This document shows, piece by piece, positions 26,988 to 36,419 of a DNA stretch of 64,000 bases. Origin of the DNA: Piscinibacter gummiphilus (GTDB lineage: Bacteria > Pseudomonadota > Gammaproteobacteria > Burkholderiales > Burkholderiaceae_C). Location of the stretch: NCBI RefSeq assembly GCF_002116905.1, contig NZ_CP015118.1:496001-560000 (forward strand). The letters run 5' to 3'. Below the pieces are notes generated by a model, which was given only the letters and a program-made list of their open reading frames with translations, did not search any database and had not been told where the DNA came from. Made by a program: the position numbers and the translations under genes. The stretch's first letter is position 1. Each line of letters begins with the position of its first letter.

Positions 26988-26999
26988 CTTGTATGCAAG
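26988..26999. promoter_or_regulatory. GntR-type near-palindrome in the porin/iorA divergent region
   Basis: CTTGTATGCAAG is an inverted repeat with CTTG/CAAG arms and resembles TTGTATACAA-type operators of FadR-subfamily GntR regulators. It lies 48 bases upstream of the porin start and 119 upstream of iorA. No GntR-family repressor gene is adjacent, so the assignment is speculative. Confidence 0.3.
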
Positions 27000-27117
27000 G
27001 TGCGTACCCGATTGTCACAGTCGTTGTTTTCGTGCCGCGCATCACGCTTTGGAGAGAGTGCGTTGGCCTGAGAATGGGTCCTCCGTCCCGGGCCGAGCCC
27101 GCGCACCAGATTGACGC

Positions 27118-27594
27118 ATGAACCTCCACCTGAACGGACACGCCCGCCCGCTGCCTGACGATGCCGTCGACGCCGACATGCCCGTGCTGTGGGTGCTGCG
27201 CGAGGTGCTGGACCTGACGGGCACGAAGTACGGTTGCGGCATCGCCGCCTGCGGCGCCTGCACCGTCCACGTCGACGGGCAGGCCGTGCGCTCGTGTGTC
27301 ACGCCGCTGTCGGCCGTGCAGGGCAAGGCCGTGCGCACCATCGAAGGCCTCGGGGCGCCCGGGCATCCCCACCCGCTGCAGCAGGCTTGGCTCGCGCACC
27401 AGGTGCCCCAGTGCGGCTACTGCCAGAGCGGCATGCTGATGGCCGCGGCCGCGCTGCTCTCGCGCAACCGCGACCCGAGCGACGCCGACATCGACGCGGC
27501 CATCACCAACCTCTGCCGCTGCGGCACCTACCCGCGCATCCGCGAGGCCATCAAGACCGCCGCGCGGCAGCTGCGCGCGGGGGCCGCCCGATGA
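27118..27594 (+). CDS. iorA: (2Fe-2S) subunit of molybdenum hydroxylase, IorA-type
   Basis: The 158-residue protein carries both [2Fe-2S] clusters of an isoquinoline/aldehyde-type molybdenum hydroxylase. The plant-ferredoxin-like cluster ligands are in [18 protein letters not shown] plus a later Cys (RSCVTPL), and the helical-domain cluster ligands are in QCGYCQSGM and [11 protein letters not shown]. It passes electrons from the molybdenum centre in IorB to an acceptor. Its stop overlaps the iorB start by four bases. No FAD subunit is encoded, which is typical of the two-subunit IorAB group. Substrate cannot be inferred. Confidence 0.93.
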   Translation: MNLHLNGHARPLPDDAVDADMPVLWVLREVLDLTGTKYGCGIAACGACTVHVDGQAVRSCVTPLSAVQGKAVRTIEGLGAPGHPHPLQQAWLAHQVPQCGYCQSGMLMAAAALLSRNRDPSDADIDAAITNLCRCGTYPRIREAIKTAARQLRAGAAR

Positions 27595-29855
27595 GGCGCC
27601 GCAGCCTGCTGCTGGGCGCCGCCACCGCCACCGGCGCCCTGGTGGTCGGCTGGGGCGCGCTGCCGCCGCGCAGCCGCCTCGGCAAGTCGGCCCGTCAACC
27701 CGCGGCCGACGGCACCATCGCGCTCAACGGCTGGCTGCGCATCGCGCCCGACGGCCTGGTGCACCTCGTGATGCCGCGCAGCGAGATGGGGCAGGGCATC
27801 CACACCGCGCTGTCGATGCTGGTGGCCGAGGAACTCGACGTGCCGCTGTCGATGGTGCGGCTCGACCCCGCCGGCCCCGACCGCATCCATGGCAACGTCG
27901 CGCTGCTCGTCGCGTCGCTGCCGCTGCATCCGTCGTCGGTGGACACCGAGGCGCCCGACCTCACCGTGCGCGGCAGCCGCTGGATCGTCAGCAAGCTCGG
28001 CACCGAGCTGGGCCTCGTCGTCACTGGCGGCTCGTCGAGCGTGGCCGACGCGTGGGACGTGCTGCGCCTGGCCGCGGCCACCGCCCGCGCGCAGCTGCTG
28101 GGTGCGGCATCGCTGCAATGGAAGCTCCCGGTCGACGACCTCGAGATCGAGCGCGGCATCATCAGCCACGGTTCGGGCCCGGCGGCGCACTTCGGCGAGT
28201 TCGCGCGGGCGGCGGCCGCCACGCCGGCCACGGGGGTGACGCTGAAGCCGCGCAAGAACTGGTCGCTCATCGGCACATCCGCGCCCCGCACGGACCTGCC
28301 CTCGAAGGTCGACGGCTCCGCCGTGTTCGGCCTCGACGTGCGCCTGCCCGGCATGGTGTACGCCGCCGTGCAGCACGCCCCCATGCTCGACGGTTCGCCG
28401 GGCCGCCTGGACACCGCCGCCGCGCTGCGCGCGCCCGGGGTCGAGCGGGTCGTGCGGCTGGGCCGCTACGCCGGCTCGCACGAGGCGGTCGCCGTGGTCG
28501 GGCGCAGCTTCTGGCACGCCCGCCGCGGGCTGCAGGCGCTCGACACCGAATGGCGCGCGCCGCCTGCAGCCGGTCCCGACACCACCCGCATCATGGCCAC
28601 GCTGGAGCAGCAGGCCCGCGACGGCGGCGGCTTCACGTTCCACCGCCGGGGCGACGCCGCCGCGGCCCACGCGGCCGCCCTGAAGCGCCTCGAGGCGGTC
28701 TACAGCGCGCCGTACCTCGCCCATGCGGCCATGGAACCCATCAACTGCACGGCCCGCGTGGCCGACGGCCGGGTCGAGGTCTGGGCGCCCACGCAGTTCC
28801 CCACCGCCGCGCGTGCGGTGGCGGCGCGGGTCGCCGGTGTGGCGGAGGAGGCGGTCACGCTCCACGTCACGTACCTCGGCGGCGGATTCGGTCGCCGGCT
28901 CGACGTCGACTTCGTGGGCCAGGCCGTGCGCGTGGCCGTCGAGACCAACGGCCGCCCCGTGCAGCTCACGTGGCCGCGCGAGGAGGACATCACCCACGAC
29001 TTCTACCGCCCCGCCGCCGTGGCGGTGCTGCGCGGCGGGCTCGATGCCGACGGCCAGGTGGCCGCGTTGAGCATCACGAGCGCCGGCGACGCCATCACGC
29101 CGCGCTGGCTCGGCCGCACGGTGCCCGCGCTGGCGCTGGCCGACACCCCCGACCGCAGCAACAGTGAGGGCCTGTTCGACCTGCCGTACGGCATCGGCCA
29201 CCAGCACATGGCCCACGTCGCCACGTTCAGCGGCGTGCCGGTGGGCTACTGGCGGTCGGTCGGGCATTCGCACAACGCCTTCTTCTCCGAAGGGTTCGTC
29301 GACGAACTGGCCCATGCCGCCGGGCGCGATCCGCTGGCCTTCCGCCTGGCCCTGCTCGAGCACGCGCCGCGCCACGCGGCCGTGCTGAAGCTCGCCGCCG
29401 AGAAGGCCGGGTGGGGCACGCCGCTGCCCGCCGGCCGCGCGCGCGGCGTGGCGCTGCACGAGAGTTTCGGCAGCATCGTGGCGCAGGTGGTCGAGGTGGT
29501 GCTGGCCGACGGCAAGCCGCGGGCCACCCGCGTGGTGTGCGCGGCCGACGTGGGCACCGTGGTGAACCCCGGCATCGTCGCGCAGCAGATGGAAGGGGCC
29601 ATCGTCTTCGGCCTGTGCGCCGCGCTGCACCAGCGCATCGACATCGAGGGCGGGGTGGTGAAGCAGACCAACTTCCACGACTACCGGCTGCTGACGCTCG
29701 CCGAGAGCCCGCGCATCGAGACCTGGCTCGTGGCGAGCGAACGCGCGCCGGGCGGTGTCGGTGAACCCGGGGTGCCGCCGGTCGCGCCGGCGGTCGCCAA
29801 CGCGCTGTTCGCCCTCACGGGCCGGCGCCTGCGGAGCCTGCCGCTCGTGGCGTAG
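27591..29855 (+). CDS. iorB: Molybdopterin-binding subunit of IorAB-type hydroxylase
   Basis: The 754-residue catalytic subunit binds the molybdopterin cytosine dinucleotide cofactor. The N-terminus [22 protein letters not shown] resembles a twin-arginine signal, so the enzyme is probably periplasmic, exported together with IorA. Cofactor-contact segments are visible: [36 protein letters not shown], and the catalytic glutamate in [19 protein letters not shown] near the C-terminus. It is translationally coupled to iorA. No XdhC-type maturation gene is adjacent, so cofactor insertion must use genes elsewhere. Confidence 0.92.
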   Translation: MRRRSLLLGAATATGALVVGWGALPPRSRLGKSARQPAADGTIALNGWLRIAPDGLVHLVMPRSEMGQGIHTALSMLVAEELDVPLSMVRLDPAGPDRIHGNVALLVASLPLHPSSVDTEAPDLTVRGSRWIVSKLGTELGLVVTGGSSSVADAWDVLRLAAATARAQLLGAASLQWKLPVDDLEIERGIISHGSGPAAHFGEFARAAAATPATGVTLKPRKNWSLIGTSAPRTDLPSKVDGSAVFGLDVRLPGMVYAAVQHAPMLDGSPGRLDTAAALRAPGVERVVRLGRYAGSHEAVAVVGRSFWHARRGLQALDTEWRAPPAAGPDTTRIMATLEQQARDGGGFTFHRRGDAAAAHAAALKRLEAVYSAPYLAHAAMEPINCTARVADGRVEVWAPTQFPTAARAVAARVAGVAEEAVTLHVTYLGGGFGRRLDVDFVGQAVRVAVETNGRPVQLTWPREEDITHDFYRPAAVAVLRGGLDADGQVAALSITSAGDAITPRWLGRTVPALALADTPDRSNSEGLFDLPYGIGHQHMAHVATFSGVPVGYWRSVGHSHNAFFSEGFVDELAHAAGRDPLAFRLALLEHAPRHAAVLKLAAEKAGWGTPLPAGRARGVALHESFGSIVAQVVEVVLADGKPRATRVVCAADVGTVVNPGIVAQQMEGAIVFGLCAALHQRIDIEGGVVKQTNFHDYRLLTLAESPRIETWLVASERAPGGVGEPGVPPVAPAVANALFALTGRRLRSLPLVA

Positions 29856-29940
29856 TCCCGCCCACCCTCCCGCCGCCCGCCAAAAGGATCAGAATGGGTG
29901 GTCCCGGCGCCCCGGGAGAATCGACAAGAACACCGCAACG

Positions 29941-29946
29941 GGAGGG
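29941..29946 (+). promoter_or_regulatory. Ribosome binding site that fixes the FecR-domain gene start
   Basis: GGAGGG lies seven bases before the ATG at 29954. It supports this start over an in-frame ATG 60 bases upstream, and the signal peptide also begins here. Confidence 0.7.
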
Positions 29947-29953
29947 TGTGATC

Positions 29954-31603
29954 ATGGGACGCAGAACCACGAGGGGGTGGATCCGCACGGCGTGCGCGTT
30001 CGCCTGCCTGGCCACGGCCGCGGCGCGCGCCGAACCGGCGGCTCCGGACGAATGGCACTACCGCATCGCCCCCGGTGACACGCTGATCGGGCTCGGCCGC
30101 CTGTACCTCGACGGACCGCTGCGCTGGCGCGAGGTCCAGGCCCTCAACCGCATCAAGGATCCCTACCGCCTCGTGCCCGGGTCCGTGGTGCGCCTGCCCC
30201 TGGGCTGGGTGAGCCATCAGGTGGCCATGGCCGAGGCCGTGTTCGTGCGGGGCGACGCGTCGGTGCAGCGGGAGGGCGAGGCCACGCCCCGGCCGCTGGC
30301 CGCCGGCGCCGCGCTTCGCACCGGCGACCTGCTGCGCACCGGCGCCGACGCCTCCGCCACGGTGCGTTTCGCCGACGGATCGCGCCTGATGGTCGTGCCG
30401 GGCACCACGCTGAAGGTCGGTCGCCTCCTCAGCATCGGGAAACCCGCCGTGCCGGACATCTCCGTGCAGTTGATCGAGGGCACTTCGGAGCTGAGGGTGC
30501 CGCCCACCAGCGCGCCCACGCGCCGCTTCGAGGTGCGCACCCCCGCCGTCAACCTCGGCGTGCGGGGCACCGAGTTCCGTGCGGGGGTCGATCCCGCCGG
30601 AGAACGCAGCCGCCTCGAGGTGCTCGAAGGCCGCGTGGCCGCGGACGGCGAGAAGGCCAGCGTGTCGGTGCCCGCGGGCCGCGGCCTGGTGGCCACGCCG
30701 GGCGGGGCCCTCGCGGCGCCCCGGCCGTTGCCGCCGGCGCCCGATCTGTCCGGCCTGCCGGCCCGCCTCGAACGCCTGCCGCTGCGCCTGGGCTGGCCCG
30801 CCATTCCCGGTGCCGTGGCCTACCGCGCCCAGGTGTTCGCGCCGAACGCGCCGGACCAGCTGCTGCTCGACGCCACCCCCACCGCGCCGGAAGCCCGGTG
30901 GGCCGACCTGCCCGACGGCCGCTACGTGCTGCGCGTGCGCGGGCGCGACGCCGACGGCCTCGAAGGCCGCGACGGCGACCGCCCCTTCGAGCTGAAGGCC
31001 CGGCCCGACGCGCCTTTCACGCTCGCGCCGGTGCCGGACGCCAAGGCGTACGGCGATGCCGTCACGCTGACCTGGGCCCAGGTCGAGCCGGCCGAGCGGT
31101 ACCACGTGCAGGTGGCTGCCGATGCCACCTTCGCGCAGCCGCTCTTCGACCGGGAGGACGTGTCCACGCCGAAGGTGGCGGTGCCGCTGCCGCCCGGCCC
31201 GTACCACTGGCGGGTGGCCAGCATCGCCGCGGGCAACGACCGCGGCCCCTTCGGTGATCCCGTGCGTTTCGAGCAGCGGGCCATGCCGGCGTCTCCGGCG
31301 CTCGAGGCGCCGCAGGTCTCGCCGGACGGCCTCCAGGTGCGCTGGGGCCAGTTGCTGCCGGGGCAGACGGCCCACTTCCAGGTCGCCGAGGACCCCGGCT
31401 TCACGGTGCTGGTGGACGATCGGCGCACGACCGAGCAGCCCGCGGCGGTGGCCACGCCCGCGCCGGGCACCTACTACCTGCGCGCGCGCACGATCGACGC
31501 CGACGGCTTCGAAGGCCCGTTCGGCGCGGCGCAGCGGGTCGAGGTGCCGCGCTCGAACTGGTGGCTGCTGATGCCGGCCGTGATGATGATCTTCCTGCTC
31601 TGA
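29954..31603 (+). CDS. Secreted LysM/FecR-domain protein
   Basis: The 549-residue protein has a signal peptide (about 1-27, RTACAFACLATAAARA), a LysM-like peptidoglycan-binding region (about 32-80, YRIAPGDTLIGLGRLYL...VPGSVVRLP), and a FecR domain (about 110-215, ...RTGDLLRTGADASATVRFADGS...NLGVRGTEFRAG). Repeated Fn3/Ig-like segments follow, each with a pattern like YRAQVFA or YHVQVAADATFAQPLF. The last 14 residues (WWLLMPAVMMIFLL) form a hydrophobic tail anchor. It is three bases upstream of a CHASE2 hybrid kinase gene; the pairing suggests it presents a cell-wall or envelope signal to that kinase (inference). Confidence 0.85.
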   Translation: MGRRTTRGWIRTACAFACLATAAARAEPAAPDEWHYRIAPGDTLIGLGRLYLDGPLRWREVQALNRIKDPYRLVPGSVVRLPLGWVSHQVAMAEAVFVRGDASVQREGEATPRPLAAGAALRTGDLLRTGADASATVRFADGSRLMVVPGTTLKVGRLLSIGKPAVPDISVQLIEGTSELRVPPTSAPTRRFEVRTPAVNLGVRGTEFRAGVDPAGERSRLEVLEGRVAADGEKASVSVPAGRGLVATPGGALAAPRPLPPAPDLSGLPARLERLPLRLGWPAIPGAVAYRAQVFAPNAPDQLLLDATPTAPEARWADLPDGRYVLRVRGRDADGLEGRDGDRPFELKARPDAPFTLAPVPDAKAYGDAVTLTWAQVEPAERYHVQVAADATFAQPLFDREDVSTPKVAVPLPPGPYHWRVASIAAGNDRGPFGDPVRFEQRAMPASPALEAPQVSPDGLQVRWGQLLPGQTAHFQVAEDPGFTVLVDDRRTTEQPAAVATPAPGTYYLRARTIDADGFEGPFGAAQRVEVPRSNWWLLMPAVMMIFLL

Positions 31604-31605
31604 CC

Positions 31606-34008
31606 ATGACCCTTCCGCCCCTGCGCCGCGCCTGGCCGCCCCTCGTGGCGCTGCTGGCCGCCGTGCTCGTGGCCGTGGTGCCGGGCTTCCGCGGCACGTC
31701 CGACGCGCTCGAAGACACCGTGCGCCGCCTGGCGGCCCGCGACAGCGCCTTCGAGGGCGTGCTGGTCGTCGACATCGACGACGTGTCCCTCCACAGCCTG
31801 CAGGAACGCCTGGGCCCCTGGCCGTACCGTCGCGACATCCACGCGCTGCTGCTCGACTACCTCCGCGACGCTGGCGCGCGGGCGGTCGCGTTCGACGTGG
31901 TGTTCGACGAGGCGCGCGACGGCGACGCGCTGCTGGCGCAGTCGATCGCGAAGCGGCCGGACGTCGTGCTGGGCATGGCAGGGCTGCGGCAGGAGCTGGA
32001 CCACCGGGCCGTGCCGGCGCCGCTGCGCGAGCGTCACGCGCTCGGGCCCGCCGGCGGCGAGGGCGCGGTGCGCTGGGCCGCGATGACCTGGCCGACGCCC
32101 ACGCTGCTGGTCGCCCTGTCGCCGCCCGGTGCCCTCGGCATGATCTCCACGCCGCTGGAGGCGGACCGGCGCCTGCGCAAGGTGCCGCTGCTGCACGATG
32201 CCGAGGGGTACCGCCTGCCGTCGCTGCCGCTCGCGCTGTTCCTGATGCAGGCGGGGCCGCCGGCCGGGGTGACGTCGTCGCCCGGCACCGTCGCGGTCGG
32301 CGACCACCGGTGGCCGGTGGACCGCGACGGACGCGCCAGCGTGCTGCTGCCGGCCAACGCGACGCAGGTGCCCACGCTCGCGTACCGGTCCGTCATCGAG
32401 GCCGCCCTCGGCGAACGGGTGGACCAGGACCTGCGCGAGGCCATCGCCGGCCGCACCGTGTTCGTCGGCAGTTCGGCCTTCCTCGGCGACGAGGTGCTGA
32501 CGCCTCACGGTGTGCTGCCCGGCACCGCCGTGCTCGCGAACGTGCACGACGCGATGGCCCGGGGCGAGGTGGCCGGCACCGCGCCATGGCCCGGCCTCGC
32601 CGGCCTGGTGGCGCTGGCCCTGCTGCCGCTGTTCGCGGGGCTCGTGCCCGGCCGGCCGCTGAACGGGTGGCGGCTCGCGGCGTGCCTCGCGGTTCCCCTG
32701 CTCATCGCATTCACCGCCTTCGCGGCGCTGCGCTGGCTGCGCGTGGAGGTGTCGATGCTGCCGGCGCTCGTCGCGTGGGCCGTGCTGATGGCGCTGCATG
32801 CCGCGCGCCACGCACGGGTGATGTCGCTCGCGAACCGCCGCCTCGCGGAGGACCGCCGCATCGCCGAGGCCGCCAACGCCGCGAAGAGCGAGTTCCTCGC
32901 GAACGTCAGCCACGAACTGCGCACGCCCCTCAACGCGGTGCTGGGCATGGCCGAGGTGCTGCTGCACACGCCGCTCACCGAGGAGCAGCGCCGCTACGTG
33001 ACGATCTTCCAGCAGTCCGGCGAATCGCTCACCGCGCTGATCGACGACCTGCTGGACCTCTCGAAGATCGAGGCCAACCGCCTGCAGGTCGAGGCGCTGC
33101 CGTTTTCGCTGCGGCAACTCGCCGGCGACGTGATGGCGCTGCTGGGGTCGCGGGCCCGGAACAAGGACGTGGTGCTCGAGCACCATGTCGATGCCGACGT
33201 GGCGGACGCCGTGACGGGCGATGCGCGGCGCCTCACGCAGGTGCTCGTGAACCTGCTGGGCAACGCGGTGAAGTTCACCCACGAGGGACGGGTGCACCTG
33301 CGGGTGACCCGCGGCGAGGGGCAGCGCGTGGTGTTCGAGGTGAGCGACACCGGCATCGGCATCGCGGCGGCGAAGCTGCCGATGATCTTCGAGCCCTTCG
33401 TGCAGGCGGACCCCGGCATGGCGCGGCGCTACGGCGGCACGGGGCTCGGTCTCGCGATCACGCGGCGCCTCGTCGAGCTGATGGGCGGGCACATCGACGT
33501 GCGCAGCATGCCGGGCCTCGGCTCCACGTTCGTGTTCGACATCCTGCTGCCGCCGGCGCCCGCCGAGGCCGGCCCCGTGGCCGCGGCGCCGGAGGCGCAG
33601 CCGGCCGATGGCGTGGCCATCCTGCTGGCCGAGGACAACGACGTGAACATCACGGTCGTCGAGGCGATGCTGCAGCGCACGCCGCACACCATCCACGTCG
33701 CGGGCAACGGCGAGGTCGCGCTGAGCATGTTCCGCCAGCGCAGCTATGGCCTCGTGCTGATGGACATCCAGATGCCCGGCATGGATGGGCTCACCGCCAC
33801 GCGGGAACTGCGCCGCTTCGAGTCGGACACGGGCATCGCCCGCACCGCGGTGGTGGCCCTGACCGCCAACGCGTTCGCGGAGGACGAGGCGGCGAGCCAC
33901 GCGGCGGGGTGCGACGGGCACCTCGTGAAGCCGCTCGCGCGGCAGCGCCTGCTGGAGGTGATCGCGGCCCACGGCCGGCCGGGGCCGGCGCGGGAGCGGG
34001 CGACCTGA
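31606..34008 (+). CDS. CHASE2-domain hybrid histidine kinase
   Basis: The 800-residue protein has an N-terminal membrane segment (about 10-28), a periplasmic CHASE2 sensor (about 40-310, with VLVVDIDDVSLHSLQERLGPWPYRR), three membrane helices (about 325-400) and a cytoplasmic kinase. The phospho-acceptor His is near 436 in NVSHELRTPLNAVLG, the ATPase boxes are NLLGNAVKFT, DTGIGIA and GTGLGLAIT, and a C-terminal receiver domain has its phospho-Asp near 720 (VLMDIQMPGMDG). The signal is unknown. It starts three bases after the FecR-domain gene, so the two form a unit. Confidence 0.92.
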   Translation: MTLPPLRRAWPPLVALLAAVLVAVVPGFRGTSDALEDTVRRLAARDSAFEGVLVVDIDDVSLHSLQERLGPWPYRRDIHALLLDYLRDAGARAVAFDVVFDEARDGDALLAQSIAKRPDVVLGMAGLRQELDHRAVPAPLRERHALGPAGGEGAVRWAAMTWPTPTLLVALSPPGALGMISTPLEADRRLRKVPLLHDAEGYRLPSLPLALFLMQAGPPAGVTSSPGTVAVGDHRWPVDRDGRASVLLPANATQVPTLAYRSVIEAALGERVDQDLREAIAGRTVFVGSSAFLGDEVLTPHGVLPGTAVLANVHDAMARGEVAGTAPWPGLAGLVALALLPLFAGLVPGRPLNGWRLAACLAVPLLIAFTAFAALRWLRVEVSMLPALVAWAVLMALHAARHARVMSLANRRLAEDRRIAEAANAAKSEFLANVSHELRTPLNAVLGMAEVLLHTPLTEEQRRYVTIFQQSGESLTALIDDLLDLSKIEANRLQVEALPFSLRQLAGDVMALLGSRARNKDVVLEHHVDADVADAVTGDARRLTQVLVNLLGNAVKFTHEGRVHLRVTRGEGQRVVFEVSDTGIGIAAAKLPMIFEPFVQADPGMARRYGGTGLGLAITRRLVELMGGHIDVRSMPGLGSTFVFDILLPPAPAEAGPVAAAPEAQPADGVAILLAEDNDVNITVVEAMLQRTPHTIHVAGNGEVALSMFRQRSYGLVLMDIQMPGMDGLTATRELRRFESDTGIARTAVVALTANAFAEDEAASHAAGCDGHLVKPLARQRLLEVIAAHGRPGPARERAT

Positions 34009-34011
34009 GCG

Positions 34012-34506
34012 TCAGGTGGCGGCCAGCGCGTCCACGGGGGCGCATTCGGCCGAGCCGCAGCCGCGGATCTCCGAGCGCGGCAGCGCCGAGGGCACCAGCA
34101 CCTCGCCCGTCGACAGGTCGTAGCCCACGCGGCGAAGGTGCAGCGCGAGCGCGGCGTCCATCGTCTGCGTGTGCTGCGTGAACCAGGTCGCCAGTTCCTC
34201 GGCCATGCGCCGCACCACGCCGTGCGCGCCGGCCTGGCCGGCGAGTTCGCCCTCGTGCATCACGCGCAGCACCACCTCGTGCTGTGTCGAATGGCAGTTG
34301 CTCGACGCGAAGCGGGTGTCCCGCATCCAGCGGTCCTCCTGCGCGAAGTGCTGGGCCGTGTGGGCGATCAGGTCGGTCCAGGCGGCCGTGATCGTGGCGT
34401 CGGGGGCCCGCTGGACCGCCGCCAGGAGTTCGGCGAACTCCTGGTGCGTGTGATCCATCTCGGGCAGGTCGAGGGCCAGCGCGGCCGACCATTGCATCGC
34501 TTGCAT
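34012..34506 (-). CDS. Bacteriohemerythrin
   Basis: The 164-residue protein is a hemerythrin-type O2-binding di-iron four-helix bundle. Ligand motifs are in the expected order: LPEMDHTHQEF, HTAQHFAQEDRWM, HSTQHEVVL and WFTQHTQTMDAAL, which supply five histidines, one glutamate and one aspartate. A C-terminal extension of about 30 residues (SEIRGCGSAECAP) contains two cysteines and is not part of the usual fold. ATG 34506 is chosen; another ATG three codons later is possible. It converges on the CHASE2 kinase gene with three bases between the stops. Confidence 0.88.
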   Translation of the reverse strand: MQAMQWSAALALDLPEMDHTHQEFAELLAAVQRAPDATITAAWTDLIAHTAQHFAQEDRWMRDTRFASSNCHSTQHEVVLRVMHEGELAGQAGAHGVVRRMAEELATWFTQHTQTMDAALALHLRRVGYDLSTGEVLVPSALPRSEIRGCGSAECAPVDALAAT

Positions 34507-34579
34507 CGTGAACTCCACGTCGTTGGGGAGGAACAAGGTGGAGCGTGAAGGGTCGCCGCCGTGCTGTCCTTGATCCGGA

Positions 34580-35467
34580 TCAGACCGGCACCAGATCCGC
34601 GGCGGCCTGGTGGGCGGCCTGCAACTGGCGCAGCGCATCCGGACCGGCCGGGGTCATCGGCGCGCGCACGCCCGGCTCCAGCTGGCCGAGCCGGGCCAGC
34701 ATGCCCTTGAGCGGCCCCGGGCTGGGTTCCGCGAAGGCCGCGGCGATCATCGGTGCGAGGCCGTGGTGCAGCCTGCGTGCGTCGAGCCAGCGGCCGGCCG
34801 CCACCGCCTCGTGCAGCGCGACGAACGCGCGCGGGTGCAGGTGGGCGCTGGCCGCGATGGCGCCGCGTCCGCCCTGGCACAGCGTGGTGAAGATCTGGTG
34901 GTCGTCGCCCGCGAGGACGGCCAGGCGCCCGTCCGCGATCAGCGCCTGCGTCTTGCGCGCGTCGCCGCCGCAGTCCTTCAGCGCGGCCACGTTCGGCAGC
35001 TGGGCGATCACGCGCAGCGTCGGGAGGGTCATCTCCACACCCGTGCGGTACGGGATGTCGTAGACCACGAGCGGCTTCGGTGCGGTGGCGGCCACCTCGG
35101 CGAAGAAGTCCACGAGCCCGCGCTGCGACGGGCGCACGTAGGCGGGCGGGGCCACGAGGAAGCCCGCGAGCTCCTGCGCCTCGGCCCAGCGCCGGCACTG
35201 GGCCGCCACCTCGCGCGGCGCGATGCCACCCACGCCCATCACCAGCGGCACGCCGGGGCAGGCCGCGGCGACGGTGTCGAGCACCTTCGCCTTCTCCTGG
35301 TCGTCGAGCGTGGCCGGCTCGCCGGTGGTGCCGCACACGACGAAGCCGCGGATGCCGGCGAACGCGAGGTGGCGGGCCAGCGCGGCGAGCCGCGGCGTGT
35401 CGACGCGGCCGTCGGCCGCGAACGGGGTGACGAGCGGCACCCAGATGCCCGAAAAAGTGTGTTGCAT
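34580..35467 (-). CDS. Dihydrodipicolinate synthase (DapA) family lyase
   Basis: The 295-residue (beta/alpha)8 enzyme belongs to the pyruvate-dependent aldolase family of DapA. Seen are the GTTGEPATL pyruvate-carboxylate motif (FVVCGTTGE), the catalytic tyrosine in VVYDIPYRTG and the Schiff-base lysine in AALKDCGGD. The family includes 4-hydroxy-tetrahydrodipicolinate synthase, N-acetylneuraminate lyase and sugar-acid dehydratases. This is one of the divergent paralogues: no lysine-pathway gene is adjacent, so it may not be the housekeeping DapA. It stands between bacteriohemerythrin and the repeat region. Confidence 0.85.
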   Translation of the reverse strand: MQHTFSGIWVPLVTPFAADGRVDTPRLAALARHLAFAGIRGFVVCGTTGEPATLDDQEKAKVLDTVAAACPGVPLVMGVGGIAPREVAAQCRRWAEAQELAGFLVAPPAYVRPSQRGLVDFFAEVAATAPKPLVVYDIPYRTGVEMTLPTLRVIAQLPNVAALKDCGGDARKTQALIADGRLAVLAGDDHQIFTTLCQGGRGAIAASAHLHPRAFVALHEAVAAGRWLDARRLHHGLAPMIAAAFAEPSPGPLKGMLARLGQLEPGVRAPMTPAGPDALRQLQAAHQAAADLVPV

Positions 35468-35772
35468 GAACTGTTCTCTCCACGAGACCGATGGAAGTCC
35501 GTGCGAGACGTTCGAGTGCGAGCCGGGAGGAGGGGGTCGGTCAGCAGGTGCGGCCGGATCTCCGGGAGTCGGTGTGCCTTCGCTCGTCTGCGAACGGCAC
35601 AGCCGCTCCGGTCAGACGAGCTGCTGTTTTTTCGATTTGCGCGCGACCGCGGCCGGGCGATGCCGGTCGGGTGGTCGGGGGTGGGACGTGCGCGCATGGG
35701 GGTGGAGGATAGCAGGTCGTTGTGGTGAATGCCCATCGCTGTAGGGAGCGTCAAGGCGCTCTCAAAACACTC

Positions 35773-36231
35773 GTCGTCCCGGCGCAGGCCGGGACCCTGG
35801 ACCTGCCCCGAAGCGCGGAGGGCCCTGCTCGATCAGGCCGTGCCGGCTGCGCGCGCCACCGTTCCCCTCGTGAGTGAGACCGCGCCGGGAGTTCGCCCCG
35901 GCGGGCGAGTCACTTATTTGCTGGTGCAAATAAGTAACCAACAAAGCACCTGAACACCAGCTTCGGCTTATTCGGCTCTGCTGCTCCTGCTCCGCGGGAC
36001 TCGCGCGTCGAACGCCGAGAACTCGATGACGCCAGGACTTCTCGCCAGGCTCTGACTCGCGGGGTCTGCCTTCGCGAACGCTCGGTTCAATCGAGCCACT
36101 CGCGTCGTTCCGCGCAGGGCGGAACATCCTGCTGAGCGCAGGCGCTGGCGCCTGCACGCGGTGGCATCGGGTTCTGCGATGACGCTGTGTTCGCGCGCCA
36201 GGCCCAGGGTCCCGGCCTTCGCCGGGACGAC
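35773..36231. repeat. 459-bp element with 28-bp near-perfect inverted ends of REP type
   Basis: The left end (35773-35800) starts GTCGTCCCGGCGCAGGCCGG and the right end (36204-36231) is its reverse complement with one mismatch in 28 bases. Each end is itself palindromic, like the REP units elsewhere in the window. The interior has no transposase and contains one AT-rich perfect hairpin. It could be a non-autonomous mobile element or two REP units that bracket an older interspersed repeat. Target-site duplication was not evident by eye. Confidence 0.6.
35912..35935. repeat. Perfect AT-rich hairpin inside the 459-bp element
   Basis: ACTTATTTGC (35912-35921) and GCAAATAAGT (35926-35935) pair perfectly around TGGT. 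The AT content is strikingly high for this genome. From memory, similar hairpins with a ...AAGTAACCAA... flank occur in intergenic repeats of other Burkholderiales. Confidence 0.65.
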
Positions 36232-36419
36232 AGTTTGTTTTTTGCGGCGCGATCGAGTCGAGAGACCGGCAGCTTCGTTGCAGTCCGCTTCAGAGCGGGT
36301 CAATCAGTCGATGCCTCGATTTTCCCAAGACAGCAATGGGCGTTCGACGGCAATGCACAGAAGGCGTTCCGACGGCCAGTCGCTGAAGGACCGCGGCCGC
36401 TCCCGGCGCAAACCCAGCC

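Larger units (their letters stand above)
35468..36419. other. Gene-free region of about 950 bases with repeats
   Basis: I see no convincing gene here. Open frames exist on both strands but their products are of skewed Arg/Ser/Ala composition and match no family. The region holds the upstream part of the DapA-family gene, a 459-bp element with inverted ends (35773-36231), an AT-rich perfect hairpin inside it, and the 3' flank of the small minus-strand gene at 36420. Confidence 0.6.
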
